Below are positions 53,758 through 63,489 of a stretch of 64,000 bases of DNA, piece by piece (position 1 is the stretch's first letter; the number at the start of each line of letters is the position of its first letter). The DNA comes from Flavobacteriaceae bacterium. GTDB lineage: Bacteria > Bacteroidota > Bacteroidia > Flavobacteriales > Flavobacteriaceae. Below the pieces are notes generated by a model. The model was given only the letters and a program-made list of their open reading frames with translations. It was not told the origin of the DNA and searched no databases. The DNA is taken from contig JABABD010000019.1 of the NCBI GenBank assembly GCA_014238425.1, positions 61,271 to 125,270 on the forward strand, in the 5' to 3' direction. A program made the position numbers and the translations under genes.

Positions 53758-54831
53758 TTACAACTTGATGTTAAGCGTAATTTTATGGGCGTCTTTTGAT
53801 ACTTTGTAAATATAATTCTTATTTCTGTAATGCGCTATAAGTTGCATTAACAATAGGTCGTTGATTTTTTTCATTGAATAATATGTCTCAACTTTTTTAC
53901 CGAGTAGTTTTTTAACTAGATTCTTAATTGAAACTTCTTTTAAGTTTACTATCTCAATGCCTAATAAAACACTGTTTTCAGAAGGTAATAATGAGTGTAT
54001 CAAATGATCTACATCTTTCTTATTATTACTTAACCGTAAATCAATTTTTTGATTGTTCAATTGGATAAATTCTGATTCTGTAATAATTTCTCCCCATCCA
54101 TTTGGATTGACCGTAATCACTTTTAATTCATTGTTCTTGTCTTTATGTTTGTGATTAAGGTGTTCAATACCAGTCAAAACAAACTCTTCTGCAAAATCTC
54201 TTCTTGTCTTACTTAAATAGCTCTCATGCCATTGATGAAGCATTAATACATCTTGGTCATAGTAGTTAATATTTAAACCATGATTTCTGAGTCTATGGTG
54301 CATATCTGTATCTTCAGCTCCCCAAAAATGGAAAAATTCATCAAAACCATGTAATTCTTTTAGCCTTTTTACCGGGAATAATGTTAAACCAGTTGCTTCG
54401 TTTGTTGACAGGAATTTTGGTGCATATTCCCTAAATGGAATGTCTTTTTTGGTTTCTTCTTCTGACAGATAACCAACTTGAAAATAAGTAGCTTCATCTG
54501 GGGTCTTCAATTCGTGGAGTTTTTCTATAAAACCTTGCGCAAACATCATATCTACATCAGCCGTAAAACAATACTCTGTTTCCAGGTTCTTAATGATAAT
54601 ATTAAGTGCCCTACATTTATTCCAAGGTTGATATTGCGTGAAGCTAAAAGTATAATCTGCAAACGTATACGACTCCACTAATTTCTTCACTTCAGAAGCT
54701 TTAGATGGTTCACTACCATAGTCTATAAACTTGACATTAAAGATCGTATTTGATTGGTTGACCAATGAATCGAGTGATCGTTTGATTCTGTTAATAGATC
54801 GGTTTCTGTATGGATATATGAGTGTAATCAA
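53758..54831 (-). CDS. GT-A glycosyltransferase (galactosyltransferase C-terminal type)
   Basis: A 357-residue enzyme begun at a TTG at 54831. It has a GT2-like start (Y-P-Y-R-N-R), a T-A-D-V-D-M-M metal site and F-H-F-W-G-A-E-D-T-D-M-H-H-R-L near 195, the signature of polymer-building galactosyl- and hexosaminyl-transferases. Donor not certain. It begins 6 bases after the next gene's stop. Confidence 0.85.
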   Translation of the reverse strand: MITLIYPYRNRSINRIKRSLDSLVNQSNTIFNVKFIDYGSEPSKASEVKKLVESYTFADYTFSFTQYQPWNKCRALNIIIKNLETEYCFTADVDMMFAQGFIEKLHELKTPDEATYFQVGYLSEEETKKDIPFREYAPKFLSTNEATGLTLFPVKRLKELHGFDEFFHFWGAEDTDMHHRLRNHGLNINYYDQDVLMLHQWHESYLSKTRRDFAEEFVLTGIEHLNHKHKDKNNELKVITVNPNGWGEIITESEFIQLNNQKIDLRLSNNKKDVDHLIHSLLPSENSVLLGIEIVNLKEVSIKNLVKKLLGKKVETYYSMKKINDLLLMQLIAHYRNKNYIYKVSKDAHKITLNIKL

Positions 54832-54837
54832 TACGTG

Positions 54838-55785
54838 TTATCTTAATATACTACTCCCTTTCCCAAAGATTCTAAAACTGAATAAGGAAGCATAGAATTT
54901 GAACCATCCTTTACTAATTTTTAAATTAGGAAATGACAGTTGTTTCAATAAAGATCTTAAGATATTAAAATCGCTCTTATTATGAAGAGTAAAAGGCAAA
55001 TATTTAATCATAGATTCAAACATATTTACCCTTATGCTTTTTGTCAATCTATCCGCTTCCTGTATATCTGTCATCAACCTAACTACACTATACATATGAG
55101 ACATCTTCAATTTTACATTTTTGGCATTGTCGATATTTGAGGTAATATTTTCGCCATGTTCTCTATATAACGTCAGATATTTATCTATTACTCTAAACTT
55201 TGGATCGTACAATAACATCCTAGCATGAAAATCTCGATCTTGACCAGCTAATAAGCGTTCATCAAAAAGTGGTTTATTATTTAAAAAGTGCCTCTTCCAC
55301 ATAACATCAGGCAAATACCACGCAATCTTCAAGGATAAAAAATCTTCTAAACAATTTTCAGTTAATGTCGTTCTGGTTTCTTTTCCGGTTATTTTAGAAG
55401 AATCATTAGTGAACATAGCTGTTTTAGAAATAACACCGTCCAAATTATCATCATGAAAAGCCTTATTTTTTTCAAGTAGAAAACCTGGTTCCATAATATC
55501 ATCACTATCAAACCAATTTATAAATGTGCCTTTTGAAATTTCGTATCCATAATTCCGGCAAGCATTAGCACCTTTTTCTCTATCATTAGGTCGCTTATGA
55601 ATGCTGAATCTTTTATCATGAAGAATAAAATCTTGAACCACCTTAAATGAATTGTCTGTAGAATGATCATCTACAATGATGCATTCCCAATCCTTAAAAG
55701 ATTGGCTCTGTATGCTCTTTAATGTCTCAGTAATGAGATGTGCTCTATTATATAATGGAATTATGATAGAAACAAGTGATTCCAT
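54838..55785 (-). CDS. Glycosyltransferase family 2
   Basis: A 315-residue GT-A enzyme from the ATG at 55785; an in-frame TTG two codons earlier would overlap the neighbouring stop and is less likely. It has S-I-I-I-P-L-Y-N-R-A-H-L-I and N-W-F-D-S-D-D-I-M at the D-x-D site. Donor unknown. Confidence 0.9.
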   Translation of the reverse strand: MESLVSIIIPLYNRAHLITETLKSIQSQSFKDWECIIVDDHSTDNSFKVVQDFILHDKRFSIHKRPNDREKGANACRNYGYEISKGTFINWFDSDDIMEPGFLLEKNKAFHDDNLDGVISKTAMFTNDSSKITGKETRTTLTENCLEDFLSLKIAWYLPDVMWKRHFLNNKPLFDERLLAGQDRDFHARMLLYDPKFRVIDKYLTLYREHGENITSNIDNAKNVKLKMSHMYSVVRLMTDIQEADRLTKSIRVNMFESMIKYLPFTLHNKSDFNILRSLLKQLSFPNLKISKGWFKFYASLFSFRIFGKGSSILR

Positions 55786-55787
55786 TC

Positions 55788-56888
55788 TCAACGTTTTGCC
55801 TTTAAAAGAATTTCATCAATTTTATCAATATGTTTCTTCATTGAAAAATTCTTAGAAATATTTTCTCGTCCTTTTAACCCCATTTGAGCAGCGTATGATT
55901 TGTCCGAAAGAATCTTTATCATATGCTTTCCCATTCCTTCAACATCATGCTCATCTACCAACAAGCCCGTTTCTCCATGTACGATGACATCAGGGATTCC
56001 AGCATGGAATGTCGAAATAACAGGAATTCCAGCTGCACTAGATTCAAGCACAGCAAGCGGTGTGCCTTCCATATCACCGCTTCTAGATGTGACAGAATGC
56101 TGAACGAAAGCTAATGATTCTTCAAGGTATTTACTGTAATCTTCAGGAGTTATCACTCCGACAAATTCAACTGATTTTTCTAAACCAAAATATCTTACAA
56201 GATTTTCGCAGGTATTCAATAATTGTCCATTTCCGGCCATTATTAGCTTGGCATTCGGGAATGAATTCAATGCTTTTTTAAATGCTAAAATAGTATAGTA
56301 AGGTGCCTTCTTATCAGTAAATCTTCCAATAGCTATAAATTGTTCTTTAGAAAATTTAGGTTCAACATCAAAAAAAAGATCGTTAGGTCCATAAGTATTC
56401 TTGATCAACTTATTTGCAGGACATCCTAGATCTAGAACCTTATCATACATAACATTTGAAACAACAATGACTGAGCTTGCATAAGCAAACATTTCTTTGT
56501 ATTCTTTTTTAAATTCTTTAATGGTAGCATAAGCAGTGGCATCGTATCCATGAAAATGGATGACCAAAGGAATTCCGGATTCTTTAATGGCATCTATATA
56601 AATTGCGGCTGTTGTGCCATATTCTGCTAGAATAACATCTATTTCATTTTTTTTCCATGATCTTATAACTGCTTTTCTTTCTGCTAGTCGAGGCACATTT
56701 TTTACTTTTTCCAGTCCTTTGGCTACATATCTTCTCATACCGATCAATACTTGTCCGTCACCTTCTAAATAAGGATTGCTATAACTACCATAATAGTATT
56801 TTACATCACCTTTAAGCTGTTGTTTATGTGCCTGTATAAACGTTTCGGAATAAGCGTTCTTGGATGTTGATAAAATTGCTATGTTCAT
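55788..56888 (-). CDS. Glycosyltransferase family 4
   Basis: A 366-residue GT-B enzyme. N-terminal Y-S-E-T-F-I-Q-A-H (acceptor side), then the second domain with A-I-G-R-F-T-D-K-K-A-P, and the donor motif G-T-P-L-A-V-L-E-S-S-A near 280. Donor unknown. Confidence 0.92.
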   Translation of the reverse strand: MNIAILSTSKNAYSETFIQAHKQQLKGDVKYYYGSYSNPYLEGDGQVLIGMRRYVAKGLEKVKNVPRLAERKAVIRSWKKNEIDVILAEYGTTAAIYIDAIKESGIPLVIHFHGYDATAYATIKEFKKEYKEMFAYASSVIVVSNVMYDKVLDLGCPANKLIKNTYGPNDLFFDVEPKFSKEQFIAIGRFTDKKAPYYTILAFKKALNSFPNAKLIMAGNGQLLNTCENLVRYFGLEKSVEFVGVITPEDYSKYLEESLAFVQHSVTSRSGDMEGTPLAVLESSAAGIPVISTFHAGIPDVIVHGETGLLVDEHDVEGMGKHMIKILSDKSYAAQMGLKGRENISKNFSMKKHIDKIDEILLKAKR

Positions 56889-56898
56889 TTGGCCAGTT

Positions 56899-57726
56899 CT
56901 AGATGTTGAATTTTCTTCGCAGTTTTCCTAGTAGCGAGTTATCCAGTTTTTTTAATTCACTGTTATGAAACGTGATTACCTTTTCTATATCGTCTTTATA
57001 ATTATAGTCATAATGCTGGTTAACATAGTTCCATAAAATCAACCTATTTGAATGATAATCCTTTAAATGTTCGTTATGTGTAACACCTCCATCGTTCTTT
57101 CTATAGACACCCATGTTACCAGGTAATAATTTTAGACGTCCTTGTGAAGCCACAATAGAGAACAAGGACATGTCTGCGCTTTTTACATGATGAAACCATT
57201 CTGGAAATTCAAACAATTTATTCCTAAAAACAAATGAGCATGTATGAAAAAGTGCTATTTTAGAAAAAGTATCTATCAAGTTAAAGGTGTCTTTATTATA
57301 AGTTCTCCAAGGCTTTGGTTTACTATTAGAGTCCATTTCATTAGTGGCAATTACATTATGAAAACTTCCTACATAATTAGGATTATTATCTAGATAATCA
57401 ACTTGTTGTTGCAATTTATTAGGGTCGGTCCAGTAATCATCACCCTCACACAATGCAATGTATTGCCCTCTACAGTTTTCAATAGTGTTTACCCAATTAC
57501 CTGTCATACCAAGGTTTCGTTCTCTAATAAAAAGCTTAATTAGTTTTGGATATTTCTGAGCGTATTCTTTACAAATAGCTAGTGTCTTATCCGTAGATCT
57601 ATCTTCACCAATTACTATTTCATAATCAAAATCTACGTTCTGATTTATAGCGCCATCAAGGCATTCTCTTAAATAAGTTTCATGATTATAAGTAATAATA
57701 CAAGCAGAAATTTTAATACTACTCAT
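56899..57726 (-). CDS. Glycosyltransferase family 2
   Basis: A 275-residue GT-A enzyme with S-A-C-I-I-T-Y-N-H-E-T-Y-L, I-G-E-D-R-S-T-D and E-G-D-D-Y-W-T-D. It overlaps the formyltransferase gene by 8 bases, so it is a plausible transferase for the sugar made by the VioA/VioF pair. Donor not proven. Confidence 0.9.
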   Translation of the reverse strand: MSSIKISACIITYNHETYLRECLDGAINQNVDFDYEIVIGEDRSTDKTLAICKEYAQKYPKLIKLFIRERNLGMTGNWVNTIENCRGQYIALCEGDDYWTDPNKLQQQVDYLDNNPNYVGSFHNVIATNEMDSNSKPKPWRTYNKDTFNLIDTFSKIALFHTCSFVFRNKLFEFPEWFHHVKSADMSLFSIVASQGRLKLLPGNMGVYRKNDGGVTHNEHLKDYHSNRLILWNYVNQHYDYNYKDDIEKVITFHNSELKKLDNSLLGKLRRKFNI

Positions 57727-58453
57727 CGTTTTCAGGTTTCAATTTAATCCCCACAAATATTTTTTTTCCAGTATCTGGATCAAGATAATAAGCATTATTG
57801 AAATCACCATGAGTCAAGGCTCGTAATCTGTTAATTAAATCCCCGATTGAGGTCTGTTCATTTAAATCCAGCTTCAATAGGTCGTTAAAATCTTTTTTAA
57901 GGTACAAGGTACCTTCAATTTCTGGTTGACTTGACTCGTATGTATTTTCAATAATGGATTCTAAATGACTATCTAATAATTCCAATTCCTTCTTGATGAT
58001 TTTGTTATAGAGGCTCAAAGAAGTATCGTGGTTTTCTTTATTTACGAAAGATCTAGCTATTATGGCTCCATGATCCAAGGCATCATCTATTTCATGGATT
58101 GTAGCTCCAATAGGCAACTCATTTATAATAGCAAACACTTGTGGAAACCAGCCTCTATTTATAGGATTATAACCTGGGTGTACATTAATGCATTTAACAG
58201 TATTAACCAAATCAGAAGGAAATATTTGCTTACAATGTATTGACAATATTAAGTCAAAATCATTCTTGATTTTATCAATGTGACTTTGAATTTTCAAATC
58301 AAATATCATAGGAGTATCAAAATCCGAGGTTTTTGAAAAAGGGCTTATCCCTAAAGAAAAGCTAGTATCATTAAGCTTTTTATTCCTGACAATATTAAAA
58401 AACTCTTTACATAAATAGGCATTATCAGAAATGACAAGTACGTTTTTAAACAT
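57719..58453 (-). CDS. dTDP-4-amino-4,6-dideoxyglucose N-formyltransferase (VioF-like)
   Basis: A 244-residue sugar N-formyltransferase using N10-formyl-tetrahydrofolate. The catalytic triad expected for the family is visible: Asn90 and His92 in C-I-N-V-H-P-G-Y-N-P, and Asp127 in D-A-L-D-H-G-A-I-I. The N-R-G-W-F-P-Q-V-F stretch after it is typical of the VioF/FdtF type that makes dTDP-Qui4NFo. The gene overlaps the aminotransferase gene by 8 bases, which supplies the amino sugar. The specific substrate (Qui4N versus Fuc3N-type) is inferred. Confidence 0.82.
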   Translation of the reverse strand: MFKNVLVISDNAYLCKEFFNIVRNKKLNDTSFSLGISPFSKTSDFDTPMIFDLKIQSHIDKIKNDFDLILSIHCKQIFPSDLVNTVKCINVHPGYNPINRGWFPQVFAIINELPIGATIHEIDDALDHGAIIARSFVNKENHDTSLSLYNKIIKKELELLDSHLESIIENTYESSQPEIEGTLYLKKDFNDLLKLDLNEQTSIGDLINRLRALTHGDFNNAYYLDPDTGKKIFVGIKLKPENDE

Positions 58454-59528
58454 GTTCCTTATTTACTATGCTACAAATCAATTTTAAGTTTTCCTCCTCT
58501 AAGTTTACATATAGAGGTAAACACATTATCCTAGAAGCTATACTTTCTGAAATCGGCATAGGATTGCCTTCTACATACTTTAAAGTATTTAATGAAGGAT
58601 AAAAATAACGCCTAGGTACAATATTGTTTTCATTAAGGTTTCTCTCAACTTCTAAAAGCAATTTTTCGTTATCGAAAATTATAGGGTAATAGCTATAGTT
58701 CCAATCTGTTCCTTCCCTAATCTTAAGTGTTTGAATGAACTCTGTTCTCAAATTATTGTTATAATACTCTACAACCCTTTTTCTCTCCACTATGATTTCT
58801 TCCATGTAGGGAAGCATCGCTAATCCCATAGCAGCCTGAAGTTCAGAAATTTTACCATTAATACCTAAACCGTGAAACTTTAAAGAGCCATCATGGCCAA
58901 AGTTATGGCTGTAATACAATTTGTGGTACAAATCAGCATCATTACAAAACATAGAACCTCCTTCTGCTGTTTGAAATATTTTGGTAGCATGAAAACTGCA
59001 CGTACTGACATCTCCATAATTAAAAAGTGATTGACCATTATAATTAACTCCAAAACAATGAGCAGCATCATAAATTAATTTTAGATTATGCTTCTTTGCT
59101 ATTCTTTCAATTTCATAAACATTACAAGGATTACCATAGACATGTGTAGCTAATATCGCTGTTGTTTTATCAGTAATCGCAGCTTCAATCTTAGTTTCAT
59201 CAATCGTTAGGTATATAGGATCTATATCTACGAACACAGGTTTGCAATTTTCCCACACAATTGAGGATGTTGTCGCAACGTACGAAAAAGGTGTCGTTAT
59301 GACCTCTCCTCCATGTCCAAATAATTTTAATGCTATTTGTATTGGAATGGTACCATTATTAGTAATAATAATGTTATCTACCTGTAAATAATCTTTAAGT
59401 TTTTCTTCTAAACGAAGTACTAAATCACCTCTATTAGTAATCCATTTTTTATCCCAAGCATGCTTTAGAATAGTATTATATTCTTCTTGCGGCGGCAAAA
59501 AAGTTTTAGTGACTGTTATGTTTTTCAT
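58446..59528 (-). CDS. DegT/DnrJ/EryC1-family sugar aminotransferase (VioA-like)
   Basis: A 360-residue PLP enzyme that aminates a 4-keto-6-deoxy nucleotide sugar. The PLP-lysine is Lys183 in S-F-H-A-T-K-I-F; Asp154 in L-I-Y-D-A-A-H pairs with the ring nitrogen. The sequence resembles VioA, which produces dTDP-4-amino-4,6-dideoxyglucose. Together with the overlapping formyltransferase it forms a two-gene cassette. RmlA and RmlB, needed for the precursor, are not in this window. Confidence 0.87.
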   Translation of the reverse strand: MKNITVTKTFLPPQEEYNTILKHAWDKKWITNRGDLVLRLEEKLKDYLQVDNIIITNNGTIPIQIALKLFGHGGEVITTPFSYVATTSSIVWENCKPVFVDIDPIYLTIDETKIEAAITDKTTAILATHVYGNPCNVYEIERIAKKHNLKLIYDAAHCFGVNYNGQSLFNYGDVSTCSFHATKIFQTAEGGSMFCNDADLYHKLYYSHNFGHDGSLKFHGLGINGKISELQAAMGLAMLPYMEEIIVERKRVVEYYNNNLRTEFIQTLKIREGTDWNYSYYPIIFDNEKLLLEVERNLNENNIVPRRYFYPSLNTLKYVEGNPMPISESIASRIMCLPLYVNLEEENLKLICSIVNKEHV

Positions 59529-59532
59529 TCTT

Positions 59533-60804
59533 TCATTCTAGTAGTTTCCAGACAAAAGATGGCTTAATGTAGCCTGGTTCTTTACCCATGTATACACCTA
59601 TTTCCCTATCTCCGTTGATTACAGTAAAATTAAAAATATCCTTTTGTATAAAAATAGCTTTTTTCTTATCCTTAACAACAAATATCGATAAAGTATATCC
59701 ACCTGGCTGCAGGAAATCTTTTGGAATGATACAATTCAATTTGTTTATTCCTTTATTCAAGCGTACATCATCATACTTATCATAGAAAGAAAACATAGCT
59801 TCTCCTAATTCATTAAACATGTGGTAAGTAATATGATAATTTGTAGCGTCTTCCTTAAACAGTACATCGGTTACAATCTCTATTGAACTATCCTCGGAGA
59901 TAGGTTCCTCATATGTTCTGTCTGCATTTTTCACTCCAATTGACCTTAAATGAAATAGTTTTTCATTATATAGATCATCGAAATTTCTAAGGCTTTTTCC
60001 TGAATCCAATCCTTCAGTCAGGTAATTAGCCACAGCATTTTCTGCAGTACCTTCGAAGACAACTTTCCCATGTTCCAATACAATACCTCTATTGCAAAGG
60101 CTCTTAACGGCAGCCATATTATGACTTACGAACAATACTGTTCGTCCTTCTCCTTTAGATATGTCCTGCATTTTACCAATGGCCTTTTTTTGAAATTCCG
60201 CATCTCCTACTGCAAGTACTTCATCTATGACCAATATTTCTGGTTCTAAATGTGCAGCTACAGCAAACGCTAAACGAACTGTCATACCAGAAGAATATCT
60301 TTTCACTGGCGTATCTATATAACGTTGACAACCCGAAAATTCAACAATTTCATTGATCTTAGAAGAGATTTCTTTTTTGGTCATACCAAGAATAGCACCA
60401 TTTAGATAAATATTCTCTCTTCCTGTTAACTCAGGATGAAATCCTGTACCAACTTCCAATAAAGATGCAATACGTCCCTTAGTCTTTATTTCGCCAGTTG
60501 TTGGACCTGTGACTTTTGAAAGTATCTTTAAAAGCGTAGACTTACCAGCCCCATTTTTTCCTATGATTCCAAGGACCTCTCCTTTTTTTACTTCAAAATT
60601 AATATCACGTAGTGCCCAAACATACTCGGACTCTCCTTTTGCTGATCTATCATTAGATTCTCCAACTCTTAGATAAGGGTCTTCCTTTCCTCTTACCAAA
60701 TGCCACCATCTATTTAAATCATGACTTAAAGTTCCTGTACCTACTAGACCTAAACGATATTGCTTAGATACATTGTCAACCTTCAAGATAATATCTTCAA
60801 TCAT
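59533..60804 (-). CDS. wzt: Polysaccharide ABC exporter ATPase with C-terminal sugar-binding domain (Wzt)
   Basis: A 423-residue ATPase from the ATG at 60804; a TTG two codons earlier is in frame. The ATPase half has G-K-N-G-A-G-K-S-T, Y-S-S-G-M-T-V-R signature and I-L-V-I-D-E-V-L Walker B. The last ~160 residues form a Wzt-type beta-sandwich that recognises the non-reducing end of the O-antigen in known systems. It pairs with the permease at 61628-62503, with a pyruvyltransferase-like gene between them. Confidence 0.92.
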   Translation of the reverse strand: MIEDIILKVDNVSKQYRLGLVGTGTLSHDLNRWWHLVRGKEDPYLRVGESNDRSAKGESEYVWALRDINFEVKKGEVLGIIGKNGAGKSTLLKILSKVTGPTTGEIKTKGRIASLLEVGTGFHPELTGRENIYLNGAILGMTKKEISSKINEIVEFSGCQRYIDTPVKRYSSGMTVRLAFAVAAHLEPEILVIDEVLAVGDAEFQKKAIGKMQDISKGEGRTVLFVSHNMAAVKSLCNRGIVLEHGKVVFEGTAENAVANYLTEGLDSGKSLRNFDDLYNEKLFHLRSIGVKNADRTYEEPISEDSSIEIVTDVLFKEDATNYHITYHMFNELGEAMFSFYDKYDDVRLNKGINKLNCIIPKDFLQPGGYTLSIFVVKDKKKAIFIQKDIFNFTVINGDREIGVYMGKEPGYIKPSFVWKLLE

Positions 60805-60806
60805 GT

Positions 60807-61628
60807 TCAATCTTTAAATGGACATACATCCATCAATTTTGCGCTTAACTCTTCAATTATACCTTTTGCAGGTAAATTTGGTTTAGAGTTTATAATATCT
60901 ACTAAATCTTCAGATTTTTTTGATTCTTCCATAAAATCTGGTGAATAAGGCTGTAAATTAACAGATTTGAAGTAATCTACAAACTTTATATTGTCTCCCG
61001 ATAGTTTTTTAGAGAATTGTACCCAAACAGCCGGAATATTATATGTGTGAGACACTATAATACCATGTAAAGATGAAGATACAATTTGGTTGCAACCAGC
61101 AATTTCGTCTATTACAGCTTCTATATCATCATTTAATAGGTCAATTACTTTGACTTCAGAATTGGTACAATACCATTCAGTTACCATATCGTAATCTACA
61201 TAATGAGGTATAATGCCAATATCAAATTGCTTATCTCGTTTTGGCTGGTAAAGTGTTGGCAATACAATAGCTGGATCCCCATAAACTTTGTTCACTTTAT
61301 AGCCTTTTTCGGTAAGATGCTTGTATGTTTCTGGACCTCGAACAGCTATGAACTCTGCTTCCTCTACGGCGTCTTTTTTTGAAATTATGCCGCTACCCCA
61401 AACGATGCAATCTTTTGACACATGTTTAAGAATACTTCCTGTAGTGGTGACTATCTTTCTTTTGAAGGGGTTCCATCGTCCCTTAGCTGGGTTTTTCCAA
61501 ATGACATCTTTACCAGAAATATTCTCTACCAGATACTTGGATAATATATCACCAAAATTTTCTTGGCGTTTTCCTTCTAGCTTGACTGATGACCACCAAA
61601 ATAAATGTATGTTCTTTGAGGCCTTCAT
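60807..61628 (-). CDS. Polysaccharide pyruvyl transferase-family protein
   Basis: A 273-residue protein of the polysaccharide pyruvyl transferase fold: a start with N-F-G-D-I-L-S-K-Y-L and a late S-S-S-L-H-G-I-I-V-S-H donor-domain motif. It probably adds a pyruvyl ketal to a sugar of the polymer. Its location inside the Wzm/Wzt pair suggests the modification affects the exported chain, perhaps as an end cap. It overlaps the permease by one base. Confidence 0.85.
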   Translation of the reverse strand: MKASKNIHLFWWSSVKLEGKRQENFGDILSKYLVENISGKDVIWKNPAKGRWNPFKRKIVTTTGSILKHVSKDCIVWGSGIISKKDAVEEAEFIAVRGPETYKHLTEKGYKVNKVYGDPAIVLPTLYQPKRDKQFDIGIIPHYVDYDMVTEWYCTNSEVKVIDLLNDDIEAVIDEIAGCNQIVSSSLHGIIVSHTYNIPAVWVQFSKKLSGDNIKFVDYFKSVNLQPYSPDFMEESKKSEDLVDIINSKPNLPAKGIIEELSAKLMDVCPFKD

Positions 61629-62503
61629 TAAATAGTATCTATAAAGCTTTTTTCCGTTTTATTAAAGATAGCCAATCCTATTAAAAATGTAACTACACTC
61701 ACAATTACAACATACACGATTTTGCTCAGATCTATAGTTCCTGCATTCTCACCTAATGCCATATACCTGAAAGCTTCAATAATTATAGTCATTGGATTCC
61801 ATTCAACTAACCAAGCTATTTCCGGCAGCTTTTCCTTGAAATAAGCAACAGTATACATTACTCCAGATCCATACATTAAAAGTTGCACTCCAAACTGTAC
61901 AAGAAAATTTAGGTCTCTGTATTTAGTAGTCATTGAAGAAATTATCATCCCTAATCCCAATCCTAACAAACCCATCGTTAAAATAAGCACTGGAAATAAA
62001 AACATCATACTGTTAGGTGTTACAGTAACATCTCTCATAAATACATAAAACAAGTAAAATCCTATAAATACAAATAATTGAATGCCAAATTTCAGCAAAT
62101 TAGAAACCACTGTAGACAATGGCATTATCACTCTTGGAAAATACACTTTACCAAAAATACCTTGATTTTTCTTGAACGTATCAGAAGTTCCAACTAAGCA
62201 TTCTTTAAAATAATTCCAAGAGGTTATTCCCGCTAGATTGAACAAAAAAGAAGGTACACCATCTCCAGTTGGGATGTTGGCTAAATTATTGAAAATTACA
62301 GTGAATATAACTGAGGTAAATAGCGGCTGTATAAAATACCATAGCGGTCCAAGAACGGTTTGCTTATATAGCGTCACCACATCTCTTTTTACAAATAACA
62401 GTAAGAGATCTTTGTAGCGCCAAATCTCCTGAAAATTCAAATCAATGAGCTTCCGTTTTGGTGATATGGTATACAACCACTTGTCCTCTATAGTTTTACT
62501 CAA
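61628..62503 (-). CDS. wzm: Polysaccharide ABC exporter permease (Wzm)
   Basis: A 291-residue ABC-2 permease with six hydrophobic segments and the W-R-Y-K-D-L-L-L-L-F-V-K-R-D amphipathic start typical of O-antigen/capsule exporters. The start is a TTG at 62503. It and Wzt would move the finished lipid-linked polysaccharide across the inner membrane. Confidence 0.92.
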   Translation of the reverse strand: MSKTIEDKWLYTISPKRKLIDLNFQEIWRYKDLLLLFVKRDVVTLYKQTVLGPLWYFIQPLFTSVIFTVIFNNLANIPTGDGVPSFLFNLAGITSWNYFKECLVGTSDTFKKNQGIFGKVYFPRVIMPLSTVVSNLLKFGIQLFVFIGFYLFYVFMRDVTVTPNSMMFLFPVLILTMGLLGLGLGMIISSMTTKYRDLNFLVQFGVQLLMYGSGVMYTVAYFKEKLPEIAWLVEWNPMTIIIEAFRYMALGENAGTIDLSKIVYVVIVSVVTFLIGLAIFNKTEKSFIDTI

Positions 62504-62505
62504 TT

Positions 62506-63489
62506 CTATCTATTTTTAAAATAATCCCAAGTAATTTTAAGACCATCTCTAACATTGAATTCTGGTTTATAACCTAATAATTTTTCTGCTTTAGATATAT
62601 CTGCCAATGAATCTCTAACATCTCCTTGTCTAGTGGGTCCATAAATTGGTGAAATATCCTTATTTGCTGCATCCTTAAGCGAATTCCATAAGAAATTCAC
62701 ACTAATGCGCTCGCCACAAGCTACGTTAAAGACTTCATTTGCTGCTTCTTTAGACGCAAAAAAGCCTCTTATATTAGCTTGAACTGCATTCTCAACGAAT
62801 GTAAAATCCCGCGTTTGCTCTCCATCACCATTGATCTTTGCTGGCTCATCATCTTGCAAGGCCTGCATAAATAATGGAATTACCGCCGCATAAGCACCAT
62901 TTGGGCTTTGTTTAGGTCCAAACACATTAAAATAACGTAGTCCTATGACATCTGTTCCATAGGTTTTTCCAAATACATCTGCATATAACTCATTCACATA
63001 TTTAGTAACTGCATAAGGTGATAATGGTTTGCCTATAGTATCTTCAATTTTTGGCAAACTTTTACTGTCTCCATATGTAGAACTCGAAGCTGCATAAACC
63101 ATACGTTTTACAGTATCGCTTTCTTTAATTGCAATCAACATGTTCAAAAATCCAGAGATATTCACTTCATTTGAAGTCGCTGGATCATTAATAGATCTTG
63201 GCACAGAACCTAAGGCTGCCTGATGTGTTACATAATCAATTCCTTTTACAGCATCCTTACAAGTTTGAAGATTTCTGATATCTCCTTCCATTAATTCAAA
63301 TGATGGGTTATTATGAAATTCTTCAAGGTTTTCTCTATGTCCATTAGAAAAATCATCCAGGACTCTTACTTTCTTAGCTCCATTTTTTAACAGGTATTCT
63401 ACAATATTAGATCCTATAAATCCGCCACCACCAGTGACAAGAAAAGATAGGCTGTTTAAATCTATATTATGGTATTTTTGTGTATACAT
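62506..63489 (-). CDS. UDP-N-acetylhexosamine 4-epimerase (WbpP/TviC-like SDR)
   Basis: A 327-residue short-chain dehydrogenase/epimerase. It has the dinucleotide motif T-G-G-G-G-F-I-G-S near residue 19 and the Y-x-x-x-K catalytic pair in S-P-Y-A-V-T-K-Y. The S-V-P-R-S-I segment and length fit the WbpP/TviC group that interconverts UDP-GlcNAc(A) and UDP-GalNAc(A). It overlaps the dehydrogenase gene by one base, which supports a UDP-HexNAcA pathway. Confidence 0.88.
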   Translation of the reverse strand: MYTQKYHNIDLNSLSFLVTGGGGFIGSNIVEYLLKNGAKKVRVLDDFSNGHRENLEEFHNNPSFELMEGDIRNLQTCKDAVKGIDYVTHQAALGSVPRSINDPATSNEVNISGFLNMLIAIKESDTVKRMVYAASSSTYGDSKSLPKIEDTIGKPLSPYAVTKYVNELYADVFGKTYGTDVIGLRYFNVFGPKQSPNGAYAAVIPLFMQALQDDEPAKINGDGEQTRDFTFVENAVQANIRGFFASKEAANEVFNVACGERISVNFLWNSLKDAANKDISPIYGPTRQGDVRDSLADISKAEKLLGYKPEFNVRDGLKITWDYFKNR

